This document shows positions 1-6,372 of a stretch of DNA of 36,777 nt, piece after piece (positions within the stretch are counted from its first letter, which is position 1; each line of letters opens with the position of its first letter). Below the pieces are notes generated by a model. That model was not told the origin of the DNA, did not search any database, and was given only the letters and a program-made list of their open reading frames with translations. The DNA is from Methanosarcinaceae archaeon (GTDB lineage: Archaea; Halobacteriota; Methanosarcinia; Methanosarcinales; Methanosarcinaceae), in contig JAFGCK010000129.1 of assembly GCA_016932675.1 (NCBI GenBank), positions 1 to 36,777 of the forward strand, written 5' to 3'. The position numbers and the translations under genes were made by a program.

Positions 1-190
1 AGCAGCCGGATGGAAGAAAATGCTGTAACTTATCTGAGTAATATTTATTGTGAAATATCCTGAAAGCAAGAGCCTTCAAGGTGATGTTGATAATCCCGCA
101 TACAAAAAACAGATATCTTGCGCCACATATCACTCTTAATTAATGCAGATTGTTCGCAACCGGGCGAACCGTAAGGTATTAATAACTATC
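1..190. other. Left edge, no assignable gene
   Basis: Two plus-strand frames are open from the first base. They close at TAA 26-28 and TGA 61-63, so a few C-terminal codons of a gene lying to the left may be present. The pieces are too short to identify. The rest of the stretch up to the small gene at 207 is noncoding, with an AT-rich element near 177-187 that could be the TATA region of that gene. Confidence 0.3.
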
Positions 191-203
191 TACTAGTCTA
201 GTA
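191..203. promoter_or_regulatory. Palindrome directly before the small gene
   Basis: TACTAGTCTAGTA is a perfect 13-bp inverted repeat (6-bp arms around one T). It ends three bases before the ATG at 207 and follows an AT-rich, TATA-like stretch. In a short archaeal leader this places it over or next to the transcription start, which suits a repressor site. The repeat is seen directly; the operator role is inferred. Confidence 0.35.
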
Positions 204-206
204 ACA

Positions 207-479
207 ATGACCCGCATAACCACCACCCAAAAGGATATGCCGTTGAGCACTTCAATGGATATCTTCTATATGAAGAACAGGAGAAACCCCACAAGTGAAG
301 AAGTACTGCCTTTTTTAGCAGTCCATGCCAACCACGCGACCATTAACGAAGAAGCTGTACTGTACGACGATGAGGAAGTCGCTCATGTCTACACGAAAAA
401 GGTCTTCGGAGAAAGCTCGAAGTTCATTGTTCTCCGGGAAAGCGTTGTTGAAGCGGATGTCGGTGCTATCTACCACTGA
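207..479 (+). CDS. Small protein of unknown function (90 aa)
   Basis: I do not recognise this protein. It is mildly acidic, has no cysteine and shows no membrane segment or signal peptide. A helical stretch with charged residues (about 28-36) is followed by a probable strand-rich C-terminal half (FIVLRESVV near 73-81). The first ATG is at 207; ATGs at 237 and 252 are alternative starts and would remove a threonine-rich leader. Its 3' end overlaps the convergent TPD gene by 10 bp. That tail-to-tail packing supports a real gene, but no homology is available, so it could still be a chance ORF. Confidence 0.45.
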   Translation: MTRITTTQKDMPLSTSMDIFYMKNRRNPTSEEVLPFLAVHANHATINEEAVLYDDEEVAHVYTKKVFGESSKFIVLRESVVEADVGAIYH

Positions 480-1249
480 GTCTCGTAGTTCAGCAGTTCA
501 TCGATCATGCCCCGATCCTTTCCAAAGAACTGATAGTCCCTGATAAGGTGTCCGTTCATTGTGATCGTGTCTATGAAACCGTACCAGTATACCACCATGC
601 CGGTACCATAGTTTTCTTCATAATCGGAGAATTGCTTTTTTAAATAATACTGGTGTTCCCTTTCGTCACCGAAAAGGGCTTTACTTTCTATCCAGGATAT
701 TTCTTTACCGTCGATTTTCATGGCCTTGTCCAGCAGGAAGTCCGGCGTCTTCTGCATTCCCATCTCCCGGAGGTCTTCCTCCGTACTGAAGGAGATTCCC
801 AGCCCTACAAGCCAGGCTTCAAGGATACTTTCCCCTAGCTTACCTTTGATGGAGTGCAGCTCATGGGCCCTGGGAGAGAAGAAAAAATCAGAGTCAATGG
901 CTTCCTTTACTTCATTCTTCAGGCGCATGTCAGGAAGTTCGTCAATGTTCCTGAAAAAGGACTTTTTGGGAATTCCCATCTCTTTAAGGAGCATCGAGAC
1001 CATAAGAGTTGCCGGGACCCTGTTGCTCCTTGCTATCTGGACTATGGTCTTTCCCCTCTTCCACTGTCTGTAATGGGTCTTGCTTTTGCTTTGAACCCTG
1101 GGGAACTTCTTTTTGACCTCTGTGACCGTCCTTTGGTTGAGTATGGAGTAGATAACCCCCACGGGCTGGCAAAAGTGTTCTGCCACCCTTGCAACATCCT
1201 CAACACCTTCAAGGGCGCCATATATCTGTTCATAGGTATCGATATCCAT
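470..1249 (-). CDS. TPD-motif protein, archaeal CDIN1/C15orf41 homologue (putative PD-(D/E)XK nuclease)
   Basis: This 259-aa protein carries the TPD motif that names the family: KTPDFLLD at 167-174 (D170). ESKALFGD follows at 188-195, giving E188-x-K190, and QFSDY at 206-210 matches the QxxxY motif of PD-(D/E)XK nucleases. Together these complete a nuclease-type active site. The N-terminal part, especially 65-92, reads as helix-turn-helix and probably binds DNA. The family includes human CDIN1 (C15orf41), mutated in congenital dyserythropoietic anaemia type I, whose biochemical role is poorly defined. The ATG lies 2 nt after the stop of the DNA glycosylase gene, with GAGGG of that gene's last codons acting as ribosome site. 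Co-translation with a base-excision glycosylase suggests a DNA-repair role; that last step is inference. Confidence 0.85.
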   Translation of the reverse strand: MDIDTYEQIYGALEGVEDVARVAEHFCQPVGVIYSILNQRTVTEVKKKFPRVQSKSKTHYRQWKRGKTIVQIARSNRVPATLMVSMLLKEMGIPKKSFFRNIDELPDMRLKNEVKEAIDSDFFFSPRAHELHSIKGKLGESILEAWLVGLGISFSTEEDLREMGMQKTPDFLLDKAMKIDGKEISWIESKALFGDEREHQYYLKKQFSDYEENYGTGMVVYWYGFIDTITMNGHLIRDYQFFGKDRGMIDELLNYETQW

Positions 1250-1251
1250 GC

Positions 1252-1887
1252 TTACAATCCCTCAATTTCGAACTTCCCCCTGAGCAAACAGTCATCACAT
1301 CTTTTCCTTGAACAGAACGCTTTCGAATATTCAACTATCAAAGCATGGTATTCCTTGTAAAGATCTACATCCCGGGGAAGGTTTTCCTCGAACAGCCTCT
1401 GTAATTGCATATAATTCCCTTTCCGGCCCATACAGGCCATTATACGGGTGGTATATGCATCTATTACAAATTTGGGCCTGCCTGCCGCGTAGAGTATTAT
1501 GCAGTCAGCGGTTTCGTTGCCCACACCACTGATCGATAGGAGAATTTCCCTGAATTCTTTAACAGGAAGGCAGAAAAGGGACTCCATATCATTTTCCGCG
1601 AAAAACTCAGCAATGTTCTTCAACCTCGAAGCCTTCTGCCTGTAGAAACCGCAGCATCTTACAAGTTCCTCGAGCAGGGAGATATCAGCATCCGCAAGAG
1701 AGCACGGTTCAAGCAAGTCCTGTTCTTTGAGACCCATTATTGCTTTTTCCACATTGGACCATTTGGTCTGCTGGGTAAGTATGGCACCTACCACGACTTC
1801 AAAGGCTGTATCTGCCGGCCACCAGTACTGGGGACCCAGCTCATCCATAAGTAGCCGGTATATTTCAACAAGTTCATTGTTTTTCAT
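1252..1887 (-). CDS. HhH-GPD DNA glycosylase, endonuclease III-related (MagIII/Mpg-II type)
   Basis: Predicted base-excision repair glycosylase of about 211 aa. Numbering from the GTG two codons upstream (1893), LTQQTKW lies at 39-45, the helix-hairpin-helix GVGNETAD at 123-130 and the catalytic aspartate of the GPD region is D145 (VIDAYTTR). The lysine that makes endonuclease III a lyase (GVGRKTA) is replaced by Asn-Glu, as in the monofunctional 3-methyladenine glycosylases of the MagIII group. The C-terminus has C194, C199 and C202 but no fourth cysteine, so the usual [4Fe-4S] loop is incomplete. ATG 1887 is preferred because GTGAG stands just before it. Upstream is the 178-aa unknown, downstream the TPD protein, all on one strand. 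Substrate preference (alkylated purines or another lesion) cannot be told from the sequence. Confidence 0.85.
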   Translation of the reverse strand: MKNNELVEIYRLLMDELGPQYWWPADTAFEVVVGAILTQQTKWSNVEKAIMGLKEQDLLEPCSLADADISLLEELVRCCGFYRQKASRLKNIAEFFAENDMESLFCLPVKEFREILLSISGVGNETADCIILYAAGRPKFVIDAYTTRIMACMGRKGNYMQLQRLFEENLPRDVDLYKEYHALIVEYSKAFCSRKRCDDCLLRGKFEIEGL

Positions 1888-1911
1888 GCTCACGGGAAGA
1901 TATGATCGTCA

Positions 1912-2448
1912 TTATTTCCAGAATTCCTCCTCATAGTTATCAGGAAGATCAAGGTCCATCACATCATCTATGGACTTTCTTTTTTTCCGGGACAACTGGC
2001 TGTCATCCACATTTATGCCGGATTCTATCAGGGTCGTATCCTTGTCACTGGAAACCACCTTTTCATAGAACTCCTGCTTAACATATGGTTCCTGGACAGC
2101 AGCCTCAGATTCCGTAAGCTCATCGTCTTCAGGAAGCTTTGGCTCTGATGACCTTGTTTCAGATGAGACGGATCCCTCTGACCAGGACTTGGTGGACCCT
2201 CCTTCCTGAAATGACCTTGAATGACTGGTTTTTAGGGACCCTGACCCGGTTCTGGTCCCGCGTTCCATGCGTATCCTCTCTGCATAGGTATCCACAACAG
2301 GAGAGGGTCTTGACATCTTTTTGTGTGTGGAGCTATAACCTATGATACATTGTTCATCCCCTGTGCGCCAGTCTATAACATAAAGATGACATTCGGATTT
2401 CTTGCATTGCGATACCCCGTCCCTGGGGCAGACTTCAGGTAACGTCAT
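1912..2448 (-). CDS. Unknown protein, cysteine-rich N-terminus and disordered acidic/serine tail
   Basis: I do not recognise this 178-aa protein. Its first 35 residues hold four cysteines (CPRDG, CKKSEC, EQC) around a short hydrophobic core, which could bind zinc or an Fe-S cluster. From about residue 45 on it is low-complexity and rich in Ser, Glu, Asp, Lys and Arg, with KKRKS near the end followed by an acidic tail ending in EEEFWK. It looks intrinsically disordered and may act as an adaptor or a nucleic-acid-associated protein. ATG 2448 is chosen because GAGG lies 9 nt before it; a TTG at 2463 is also open. An AT-rich TATA-like stretch lies between this gene and prs, so it may have its own promoter. 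It heads the glycosylase/TPD group. Confidence 0.6.
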   Translation of the reverse strand: MTLPEVCPRDGVSQCKKSECHLYVIDWRTGDEQCIIGYSSTHKKMSRPSPVVDTYAERIRMERGTRTGSGSLKTSHSRSFQEGGSTKSWSEGSVSSETRSSEPKLPEDDELTESEAAVQEPYVKQEFYEKVVSSDKDTTLIESGINVDDSQLSRKKRKSIDDVMDLDLPDNYEEEFWK

Positions 2449-2486
2449 GATGATGTGCCTCAAATTAAATCATATAACTAATAATA

Positions 2487-3335
2487 TTATAGTCCTTTGA
2501 TGGCATTGGCTATCAGGGGTGCAACACTCACAGAGCTGTGGATCCTTTCAATGGTATCGGTAGAGATGATCTCCCTGGCACCGGAGTTGCAGAGCCTCAT
2601 TACTGCATTTCGTGCCAGCACTGGATGCACACATGCCAGATACACTTCCCTTGCACCCTGTCCTTTAAGCAGCTTTATAGACTCGACCATTGTGCCACCC
2701 GTGGCTATCATATCATCAAGGAGCACAATATCCCTGCCCCCGACATCTACGTTCTTTGTTTTTATTGTCACGGTGTCTCCTGAAAGACGGGTCTTTTCAA
2801 GATAATCATAATCAAAACCAATTTCCTTTGCAGTCCTCTCCACAAAATCAAGGGCTCCCATATCGGGGGAGACCAGCAGAGGGTCCTTAAGGCCAAGGGA
2901 CCTCAGGTGATGAGCGATAAGGTACGCGGCATCCAGGTCAAATGCATCGGCATTGAAGTAATCCAGGACACTTGGCTTATGCACATTCACTGTGAAGACC
3001 CTGTCTGCATTTATTGTCCTTGCAATAGCCCTTGCACTGACAGGCTCGCCTGATTTGAACTTTTTATCCTGCCTCGCATATCCCATGTAGGGGATGACAA
3101 CATTGATGACAGGTGAATCCTCACATGCATCGACAAGCTGCAACAGTGCTACAAAATCCGAATCTGTCAATGTGCTCTGTATAATCGTTACTTCATCTAC
3201 ATCCTCGTCAAGTATACGTGTGTAAAGCTCACCATCCGGAAACCTGGCAAAATCACATACAACAGACTCCATATTTAATTCCCTTGCAACACGTGATGAA
3301 AGGGCCTGGGACGCGGGTCCTCCTATGATCTTCAA
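2487..3335 (-). CDS. prs: Ribose-phosphate pyrophosphokinase (PRPP synthetase)
   Basis: Makes 5-phosphoribosyl-1-diphosphate from ribose-5-phosphate and ATP, the precursor of purines, pyrimidines, histidine and (in methanogens) several cofactors. The protein is 282 aa, the short archaeal form. FPDGE is near 28-32, the ATP/ribose-phosphate loop YARQDKKF near 86-93, and the PRPP-binding motif DIVLLDDMIATGGT near 197-210. The start is TTG, preceded by GAGGT at a normal distance. It lies 56 nt after moaC on the same strand and may be read from that operon or from a nearby promoter. purH and hisE, elsewhere in this window, act in PRPP-consuming pathways. The call is secure from sequence motifs. 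Confidence 0.96.
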   Translation of the reverse strand: MKIIGGPASQALSSRVARELNMESVVCDFARFPDGELYTRILDEDVDEVTIIQSTLTDSDFVALLQLVDACEDSPVINVVIPYMGYARQDKKFKSGEPVSARAIARTINADRVFTVNVHKPSVLDYFNADAFDLDAAYLIAHHLRSLGLKDPLLVSPDMGALDFVERTAKEIGFDYDYLEKTRLSGDTVTIKTKNVDVGGRDIVLLDDMIATGGTMVESIKLLKGQGAREVYLACVHPVLARNAVMRLCNSGAREIISTDTIERIHSSVSVAPLIANAIKGL

Positions 3336-3391
3336 ACGATATACCTCTTAAAACTTCATTTCCAATTATGTGAATGTACAATTATCATACA

Positions 3392-3868
3392 TTATTTTTG
3401 GTCGCCCTTTATCTTCTCAACGACCTTTATGTTACGTATGCGGGTATGGGGATAGTTGCCTGTGTTGTCCTTTTCGACGGATTTCACCATGTCCCATACA
3501 GTAAGAAGTGCAACGGAGACACCTGTAAGAGCTTCCATCTCAACGCCGGTCCTTCCCAGCGAATGTACTTCAACGACCGCGCAAACATGATCATCTGCAA
3601 TGGAAAGATCCACATCAACGGCTGTGACGGGTATCTGATGGCACATCGGTATCATTTCGGGAGTTTTCTTGACCGCCATGATCGCAGCGACCCTCGCGGT
3701 TGAAAGGACATTCCCCTTTTCGATGGAACCGGCCTTTATCATTTCCACAGTATCCCCGCCAAGAACGATCTCACCGGATGCAACGGCTTTCCTGGCGACT
3801 ATGTCCTTAGCACCTATATCGACCATGAACGCCCGTTCGTCATGGATGTGTGTGAATTCCTTTTTCAA
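3392..3868 (-). CDS. moaC: Cyclic pyranopterin monophosphate synthase MoaC
   Basis: Second step of molybdopterin synthesis: converts the cyclic GTP intermediate made by MoaA into cyclic pyranopterin monophosphate. In methanogens the pterin cofactor serves formylmethanofuran dehydrogenase. The 158-aa protein is full length and shows the family signatures MCHQIP (near 75-80), GVEMEALTGVS (near 107-117) and the active-site WDMVKSVEKD (near 123-132). The start is TTG, with GGTGATC two nucleotides before it. It lies 15 nt downstream of the 62-aa protein gene, which in turn overlaps nnr, so the three are probably cotranscribed. Confidence 0.96.
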   Translation of the reverse strand: MKKEFTHIHDERAFMVDIGAKDIVARKAVASGEIVLGGDTVEMIKAGSIEKGNVLSTARVAAIMAVKKTPEMIPMCHQIPVTAVDVDLSIADDHVCAVVEVHSLGRTGVEMEALTGVSVALLTVWDMVKSVEKDNTGNYPHTRIRNIKVVEKIKGDQK

Positions 3869-3883
3869 CAGATCACCGTTCGA

Positions 3884-4072
3884 TCAGTCGATCCTCAGAT
3901 TCTGTCGCTGGAAGTAATCCTCAACAGTGCTATTTAGTTTTTTTTCCAGATCCCTTGCCTCATCAAGGCTCAGTTTCAATATCTCTTCATCCTCACCATG
4001 ACTGATCGTTATGCGCACTCGTTTCCTTTCAATATCCACAACTATCTTGCGTTCTTCGCTTTCCATGTTCAT
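3884..4072 (-). CDS. Small conserved-looking protein of unknown function (62 aa)
   Basis: I do not recognise this protein. It is charged and has no cysteine or membrane segment. Two predicted strands (KIVVDIERK, RVRITISHG) are followed by a helix (LSLDEARDLEKKLNSTVEDYF). The order strand-strand-helix resembles a tiny alpha/beta domain that could dimerise or bind a larger partner. Its ATG overlaps the nnr stop by four bases (translational coupling), and moaC follows after 15 nt. The tight packing supports a real gene. A second in-frame ATG two codons later is an alternative start. Any link to molybdopterin or NAD(P)HX repair is inference from position only. Confidence 0.65.
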   Translation of the reverse strand: MNMESEERKIVVDIERKRVRITISHGEDEEILKLSLDEARDLEKKLNSTVEDYFQRQNLRID

Positions 4073-5544
4073 AGCCCCTTCATCACATCAGTTATCCTTT
4101 CAATAATATCACTTGCAAGCAATCCCTGGCCTTTTTCTTCGAAAGCAAGATCCCCTGCCATCCCGTTTATAAGGCAACCGCAGCAAGCAGCATCCATGGC
4201 ACCGTTGACCGCAAACAGCGCACCTACTATGCCAGCAAGCACATCGCCGGTGCCGCCAACGGTCATACCGGCATTTCCTGTCCTGTTAAGCCTCACATCC
4301 CTGCCGTCGGAAACTACATCAACACTTCCTTTGAGAAGTGTCACAGCCTGCTTCTCTCTTGAGAAAGCGCATACAATATCTTTCTTATCCTCAATGCCTT
4401 CCGGAAGCCTCTCACCTGCAAGGCGGGAGAACTCCGCTGCATGAGGAGTTATAATGAACCCTCCACTTCCTCCTGCAGGCAGGGAAAGACCATAAAGGCC
4501 ATCAGCATCGATTACTGCCCTTTTACATAATGGCAGTATCTGAGCTACCGCCTTCTGGGTTTCTTGCTCCCTTCCAAGTCCGGGGCCTATGACCACTACA
4601 TCGTGGGAATCAAGAAGGCTACGGATCTCTGGAACGTGTCCGGGCCCCAGATGGTCTCCCTGAAGACCTGATACTATAAAGTTGGGTGAAAAAGAAGCTA
4701 CCGTTCTGGCAATGCTGTCAGGAACGGCAAGTGTCACTATGTCTGCACCGGTCCTCATGGCCGCCATGGCTGCAAACACGGGAGCTCCGGAATAGGGCCC
4801 TCCTCCGATGATAAGTATCCTGCCGGAATCGCCTTTGTGGGAAACAGGACTTCTCCTGTGCAGGTTCATCAGGTCGCCAGGCCCTACAAGGTCCTCGGCA
4901 TCCCTGCAGATACCGATCCCTGTAACCTTCACATCACCTGTGAACTGTCCGGCATAGGGTAAAAGCAGTTCTTCTTTCATCCTGTGAAAAGTGAGAGTAA
5001 GATCCGCTTTAACACATTTTTCGGGTACACCGGTACCCGGATCAAGGCCTGACGGAGCATCTACCGAGATCACGAACTTCCCGGCCCTGTTGATAAGATC
5101 GATGGCCGTTGATGCTGGCTCCCTTATGGAGCCCTTTATACCTGAACCAAGTACAGCATCAACGATAATATCGGCTTCATCCCATCCAGGATATGCTTTC
5201 AGTTCAGAGGAATCCAGGATCTCTCGTATCTCACTGATCCCACTATGACCGAGCATCGAGAAATTGAGCCTGGACTCCTCGGTCCTGATCGCAGATCTGC
5301 GTCCTAAAAGAAGAACTTTTATCCTGTATCCACCCTTTGCAGCAAGATGTCGTGCGGCTACGAAGGAATCACCACCGTTATTACCTCTCCCGGCAATTAT
5401 AAGTACATTCCCCGAATCCATTCTTGAGATTATCTCGCGTGCAACACCTCCACCTGCATTCTCCATAAGTTGCTGGGGGCTGACCCCCAGATATACGCAA
5501 TTCATATCAATGGCTTTCATGCGGGAAAATGTAATAGCTTTCAT
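4069..5544 (-). CDS. nnr: Bifunctional NAD(P)H-hydrate epimerase / ADP-dependent NAD(P)H-hydrate dehydratase
   Basis: Repairs hydrated NAD(P)H. The N-terminal YjeF_N domain (about 1-210) interconverts R and S hydrates; the C-terminal YjeF_C domain (about 225-491) dehydrates the S form using ADP. Visible motifs, numbering from ATG 5544, are AGRGNNGGDSF (51-61) in the first domain and, in the second, IIGGGPYSGAP, VVIGPGLGRE, VIDADGL, ITPHAAEF, LLKG and the ADP-site NAGMTVGGTGDVLAG. The open frame runs 13 codons further up, but MKAITFSRMKAID is the family's usual beginning and AGGATC stands upstream of it. Length is normal for the fused form. It heads a minus-strand operon with the 62-aa gene (4-nt overlap) and moaC. 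Confidence 0.95.
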   Translation of the reverse strand: MKAITFSRMKAIDMNCVYLGVSPQQLMENAGGGVAREIISRMDSGNVLIIAGRGNNGGDSFVAARHLAAKGGYRIKVLLLGRRSAIRTEESRLNFSMLGHSGISEIREILDSSELKAYPGWDEADIIVDAVLGSGIKGSIREPASTAIDLINRAGKFVISVDAPSGLDPGTGVPEKCVKADLTLTFHRMKEELLLPYAGQFTGDVKVTGIGICRDAEDLVGPGDLMNLHRRSPVSHKGDSGRILIIGGGPYSGAPVFAAMAAMRTGADIVTLAVPDSIARTVASFSPNFIVSGLQGDHLGPGHVPEIRSLLDSHDVVVIGPGLGREQETQKAVAQILPLCKRAVIDADGLYGLSLPAGGSGGFIITPHAAEFSRLAGERLPEGIEDKKDIVCAFSREKQAVTLLKGSVDVVSDGRDVRLNRTGNAGMTVGGTGDVLAGIVGALFAVNGAMDAACCGCLINGMAGDLAFEEKGQGLLASDIIERITDVMKGL

Positions 5545-6372
5545 GGTTATCTGATCCTGGTGTGCTGACCCTGTCGGTACCATGCGGATACGTGTATTGG
5601 CCGGTGTTCAGGAACTGAATTCATCCCGGCATTACCGCTTCATGTTTTATTTGCTTACATGCTGGACTATGCTAGACTATAAGAGTAAAACCAGATAAAC
5701 TTTAGCCAGCATCCTTAAAGGCGTAATGAGGATATCTGACGGGCTTCAAAACCTCCTTTTTCCAGTCAGACAATGTTCCATCATAATCAGGATCGTTGTT
5801 GCCTGCAATGATACATGTTAATAGATGTAGATGTATATCTTGTGTAAATCGATCCCATAAATATTTCAGACACGGATTAACGCAGGATTAACACGGGATT
5901 AACGCAGATTTCAGCTTTTAACGGTTTTATCTTCCGGTCCTTACTATGAATCTGTGTTAATCGGTGTAGATCCGTGTCCTGAACATGGGTCTGGAAGATC
6001 GCCGGCCTGATGAAAAAGAACAGGCCTTCAAGCCTGAATTCTAATCAGAAAGTCTCGCAATAGAAGCGGGCCCGATAAAAAATAAAATAGGTCATACACT
6101 AAGACATCGGTAATGGGAACAGATCTCTTTTTAAAATATTCGAATAGTTCCCTTCCCCACCCAAATGCCTCCGGGTCATGAATGTATCCTCTCCATTTGA
6201 AAATGGGATGTGAAAAAGGGGCACCACATCTCCCGGAAAGGCTTTTTGGGCCTAAAAGCTATTAAGTTAACTATTTATTCCTTGGTAAGCATGTATTTAT
6301 CAGTAGAGACAGTTTTCTTTTATCGTAATTGTTTAATATAGAACGAATTTTACACAAAGTGGAGGTAATCTT
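5545..6372. other. Noncoding region of about 0.83 kb with repeats and hairpins
   Basis: No convincing ORF lies here. It contains the long inverted/tandem repeat at 5867-5982, a 6-bp GC hairpin with an 11-nt loop (GGCCTG 6004-6009 with CAGGCC 6021-6026), and short runs of T that could end transcripts. TATA-like elements near 6269-6280 and 6332-6340 would serve the plus-strand gene that follows. The unusual size for this gene-dense window leaves room for a small RNA, but I cannot define one. Confidence 0.5.
5867..5982. repeat. Inverted repeat with an 11-bp tandem array in its left arm
   Basis: The left arm contains three 11-bp units: GGATTAACGCA (5874-5884), GGATTAACACG (5885-5895) and GGATTAACGCA (5896-5906), then GATT. 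The right arm (about 5949-5982) reads AATCTGTGTTAATC followed by GGTGTAGATCCGTGTCCTG, which is nearly the reverse complement of the left arm (CAGACACGGATTAAC ... GCAGATT). Together they can fold into a long imperfect stem around a loop of about 37 nt. The motif resembles the dispersed 'ATCCGTGTTAATC' intergenic repeats known from many prokaryotic genomes, including Methanosarcina; that match is from memory. Confidence 0.75.

Noticed and set aside
854-1360. Plus-strand ORF of 168 codons opposite the TPD and glycosylase genes
   Set aside because: Shadow of two well-supported genes on the other strand.
5874-5906. Possible CRISPR array
   Set aside because: Units are 11 bp and contiguous with no spacers; despite the Cas4-like gene, no array or cas1/cas2 was found in the window.
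6004-6037. C/D box small RNA candidate (CTGATGA and CTGA motifs in a hairpin)
   Set aside because: C box lacks the usual purine, and convincing C' and D' boxes with guide spacing are missing.
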